From assembly GCA_021813225.1 (NCBI GenBank), contig JAKALH010000103.1:1-8545 (forward strand): a stretch of 8,545 nt of DNA. The letters run 5' to 3'. The stretch's first letter is position 1; every line of letters starts with the position of its first letter. Position numbers and translations under genes: made by a program. This document shows positions 6,822-8,545 of this stretch, piece by piece. Source of the stretch: Chloroflexota bacterium. Its GTDB lineage: Bacteria > Chloroflexota > Anaerolineae > J036 > Brachytrichaceae. A model generated the notes under the pieces. It had not been told where the DNA came from and searched no databases. It saw only the letters and a program-made list of their open reading frames with translations.

Positions 6822-7871
6822 CTATGGCTTGTAACCGGTTTGGATAGTGCCTTTGATCAAACCGTCTGTCGCCTCTTTCACCTTTGCCTTCACGGCATCG
6901 GAGACCTTGCTGTTCCAATCATGGTACGGGGCCAGGCCAATGCCATTATTATTAATATTGGCCGTTACGATACCGGCTTTTTCGGTCTTGCTGTTTACGG
7001 ACTTCAGATATTCGTACACGGCAACATCGACGTTCTTCATCGCGCTGGTGACCAGTGCGTCCTTCACTTCCGGATAGGTGTTGTACTGATCCACATCGAC
7101 GCCTATTGCCGCCAGCCCCTTCTCCTTGGCAGCCAGAAGACCGCCATTTCCTGTGTTGCCGCCGGCGCCGAACACGACGTCACAGCCCTGATCGATCATG
7201 CTGTTGCCAACTTCCTTGCCTTTGGTGGGGTCTACGAAGGATGGAATATACACGTGCAGCGTTTTGGCGTTGGGATTCATCCACTTCGCGCCGCTTTCAT
7301 ACCCCGTTACGTAGCGCACCACCGGCGGGATTTCCATGCCGGCAACCGTGCAGACGGTTCCGGTCTTCGACACGCCCGCCGCCACTACTCCCGCCAGGAA
7401 ACCGACCTGGTCCTCCTGAAACATCAGGCTGGTGACATTTTTAAGACCGCCATCGGAGTAGCAGTCCTTCTTCGTGTCGTCGCACACTTTGGCGCCTTTC
7501 GTCGGGAAGTAGGCATTATCGATGATGGCAAACTTGATGTTGGGGTACTGCAGCGCCTTGGCTGCTGTTGCATCGCCCATCAGGAACCCGACGGTCAGGA
7601 TCACATCGTACTTTTCAGTGGCGAACTGGTCGATGTTTTTCTCGTAATCGGTGGGTTGCTTGGATTCGATGAATTTGGCGTCAAAGTTGAACTCTTTCGC
7701 CGCCTTCTGCACCCCTTCCCAGGCCGACTGGTTGAACGACTTATCGTTGACACCGCCGGTATCGGTGACCAGGCCAACTTTGAGTTTTCCGCTGGAGCCT
7801 CCGCCAGCGCACGCAGCAAGCAGAGTGGCTGCTACCACCAGAGCGGAAAGTGAGACGTGTAACTTGCGCAT
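6822..7871 (-). CDS. nupN: BMP-family nucleoside-type substrate-binding lipoprotein
   Basis: A 349-residue substrate-binding lipoprotein of the BMP/PnrA (TmpC, Med) family, anchored to the outer face of the membrane and delivering ligand to the ABC importer. The N-terminus has a basic start (MRK), a hydrophobic core and the lipobox LAAC, with lipidated Cys21 followed by a Gly/Ser linker. The mature protein starts with KLKVGLVTDTGGVNDKSF (29-46) and NQSAWEG (47-53), the family signature. IIDN (116-119), GVDVDQ (257-262) and SAMK (276-279) correspond to regions that line the nucleoside pocket in PnrA. Cys130 and Cys137 could form a small disulfide loop. The start at 7871 has AGGAG 8 bases upstream. 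It is first in the operon and followed by a terminator. A purine nucleoside is the likeliest ligand, but other BMP proteins bind other molecules, such as riboflavin in RfuA. Confidence 0.94.
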   Translation of the reverse strand: MRKLHVSLSALVVAATLLAACAGGGSSGKLKVGLVTDTGGVNDKSFNQSAWEGVQKAAKEFNFDAKFIESKQPTDYEKNIDQFATEKYDVILTVGFLMGDATAAKALQYPNIKFAIIDNAYFPTKGAKVCDDTKKDCYSDGGLKNVTSLMFQEDQVGFLAGVVAAGVSKTGTVCTVAGMEIPPVVRYVTGYESGAKWMNPNAKTLHVYIPSFVDPTKGKEVGNSMIDQGCDVVFGAGGNTGNGGLLAAKEKGLAAIGVDVDQYNTYPEVKDALVTSAMKNVDVAVYEYLKSVNSKTEKAGIVTANINNNGIGLAPYHDWNSKVSDAVKAKVKEATDGLIKGTIQTGYKP

Positions 7872-7915
7872 TTCCTCTACTCCTATTACTCACGAACTGG
7901 ATTGATTGTCATTAT

Positions 7916-7933
7916 CTGTGGTGATGGCCACAG
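7916..7933 (-). promoter_or_regulatory. Inverted repeat in the binding-protein 5' leader
   Basis: CTGTGG and CCACAG form a perfect 6-bp stem around TGATGG. It lies between the candidate promoter (7946-7974) and the start codon, 45 bases upstream of the ATG, so it is either a leader hairpin or an operator just downstream of the transcription start. I do not see a purine riboswitch core. Confidence 0.3.
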
Positions 7934-7945
7934 TACCCGGACATA

Positions 7946-7974
7946 TATATAGTGATGACTTCGCCTGTAGTGAA
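7946..7974 (-). promoter_or_regulatory. Candidate promoter of the transport operon
   Basis: On the minus strand TTCACT (7969-7974) and TATATA (7946-7951) are 17 bases apart, each matching the consensus at four of six places. The spacing is ideal and the site lies within an AT-rich run (7942-7951). Transcription would start near 7939, with a leader of about 70 bases. This is the only reasonable candidate for the operon in the gap. Confidence 0.4.
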
Positions 7975-8002
7975 CGGCAATGATTCTGAGATCCTCCTGA
8001 CA

Positions 8003-8027
8003 GTGCGGCGGCATCACGTCGTCGCAC
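8003..8027. promoter_or_regulatory. Intergenic stem-loop of unknown role
   Basis: GTGCGGCG (8003-8010) pairs with CGTCGCAC (8020-8027) over 8 bp with one G-U, around a 9-base loop that holds CATCAC (8012-8017). No T-run follows in either direction, so it is not an intrinsic terminator. An operator or a chance GC-rich hairpin are both possible. Confidence 0.2.
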
Positions 8028-8107
8028 GCAGACAAGTATATGACTGATAGCCAGTCTCTACAACTCCATACTGTCTTGCATGAATTTCTGTGATAGCATC
8101 ACGCGCG

Positions 8108-8545
8108 GTGCAGACACTTCGCAAATTCATAAGCCGTGCCAGAGGGCGCTGGAGCGAATTCAGAGGATATACGCCCACCGATCGAAACCTCTTTTATCTG
8201 TGCGTCGAAATCATCCCGGTAGGCTTTGCCAGCGGCGCATTTGCCTTCAACGGCCCATTTGTGTTGAAACTGGGCGCATCCAATGAACTTGTCGGCGCAA
8301 TGGCATCACTGCCGGCTCTGATGGTTATCCTCTTCACGCTGCCGGCCGCCCGATTCATGGAGAATATCAAAAACCGTAAACCTTATCTGACCGGCAGCCT
8401 TGGACTCTCGCGCATGATCTACCTGCTCATCGCCATTGTGCCATGGATATTGACAGAGAAGGCCAGCGCAGTCGCCATTGTTGCGCTTATCGTGCTGCAG
8501 GCGATACCGCTGGCGCTGTTCAACACGGCCTTCTGGATCCTGATA
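8108..8545 (+). CDS. MFS-like membrane transporter, N-terminal part
   Basis: An open frame runs off the window edge (146 codons visible from 8108). After a basic N-terminal tail (residues 1-20), FRGYTPTDRNLFYLCVEI leads into a first membrane helix (about 28-48). Helices follow at about 61-81, 98-115 and 122-143. The loop after helix 2, PAARFMENIKNRK, is short and basic, as in loop 2-3 of major facilitator proteins. This resembles MFS proteins that begin with a YTP-x-x-RNL-x-YL segment, but the substrate cannot be told. No in-frame ATG exists before the first helix; GTG at 8108 or GTG at 8090 are the only plausible starts and neither has a ribosome binding site. It is divergent from the transport operon. 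Family moderately sure, start unsure, 3' end outside the window. Confidence 0.65.
   Translation, partial: MQTLRKFISRARGRWSEFRGYTPTDRNLFYLCVEIIPVGFASGAFAFNGPFVLKLGASNELVGAMASLPALMVILFTLPAARFMENIKNRKPYLTGSLGLSRMIYLLIAIVPWILTEKASAVAIVALIVLQAIPLALFNTAFWILI

Noticed and set aside
6840..7853. A 337-codon open frame antisense to the binding-protein gene
   Set aside because: It mirrors a clearly identified BMP lipoprotein with intact motifs, and its own translation has no recognisable domain. It is a shadow produced by codon bias.
8089..8103. CRP/FNR-like site TGTGA...TCAC
   Set aside because: The spacing between half-sites is 5 rather than the 6 bases required, so it is not a standard CRP or FNR box, although the inverted repeat itself is real.

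Overview
The window carries a bacterial chromosomal segment of moderate GC content. Its main parts are a complete ABC importer operon for a BMP-type (PnrA/NupN) ligand, a GH42 beta-galactosidase, a leucine tRNA and the start of an MFS-like membrane protein. The binding protein is a lipoprotein with a standard lipobox, start sites carry AGGAGG-like ribosome binding sites, and the tRNA does not encode its CCA end. Protein style and gene content are reminiscent of Chloroflexota (Anaerolineae-like), but that is recalled impression and not proven here.

Layout. Positions 64-414 (minus) hold a small hypothetical protein that resembles phage-type ABA-sandwich proteins. It is divergent from the GH42 beta-galactosidase (502-2484, plus), and an 87-base gap between them holds a good -35 box and a perfect 13-bp inverted repeat. 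The galactosidase converges on tRNA-Leu(GAG) (2511-2591, minus), which has its own strong promoter. From 7871 down to 2664, all on the minus strand, lies one transport operon: lipoprotein binding protein, then a hairpin terminator, then a two-domain ATPase, a long permease, and a second permease that overlaps the first by 4 bases. A 236-base gap (7872-8107) separates the operon from a divergent MFS-like gene that runs off the right edge.

How it works together. The lipoprotein would capture a ligand, most likely a nucleoside, and pass it to a heterodimeric channel driven by the fused-NBD ATPase. Gene order is the same as in the Bacillus subtilis nupNOPQ cluster. The terminator after the binding-protein gene would give more binding protein than membrane parts. 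The galactosidase releases galactose from small beta-galactosides in the cytoplasm and has no evident functional tie to the importer.

The most unusual element is inside the long permease gene. Two adjacent palindromes (4388-4413 and 4430-4452) lie in frame within an Arg-rich loop that is itself part of a roughly 90-residue extension absent from the usual shorter members of the family, as I recall them. One palindrome resembles IS200/IS605- or REP-type hairpins, so an in-frame mobile-palindrome insertion is possible. I see no CRISPR array, rRNA, complete insertion sequence or clear new defence system.
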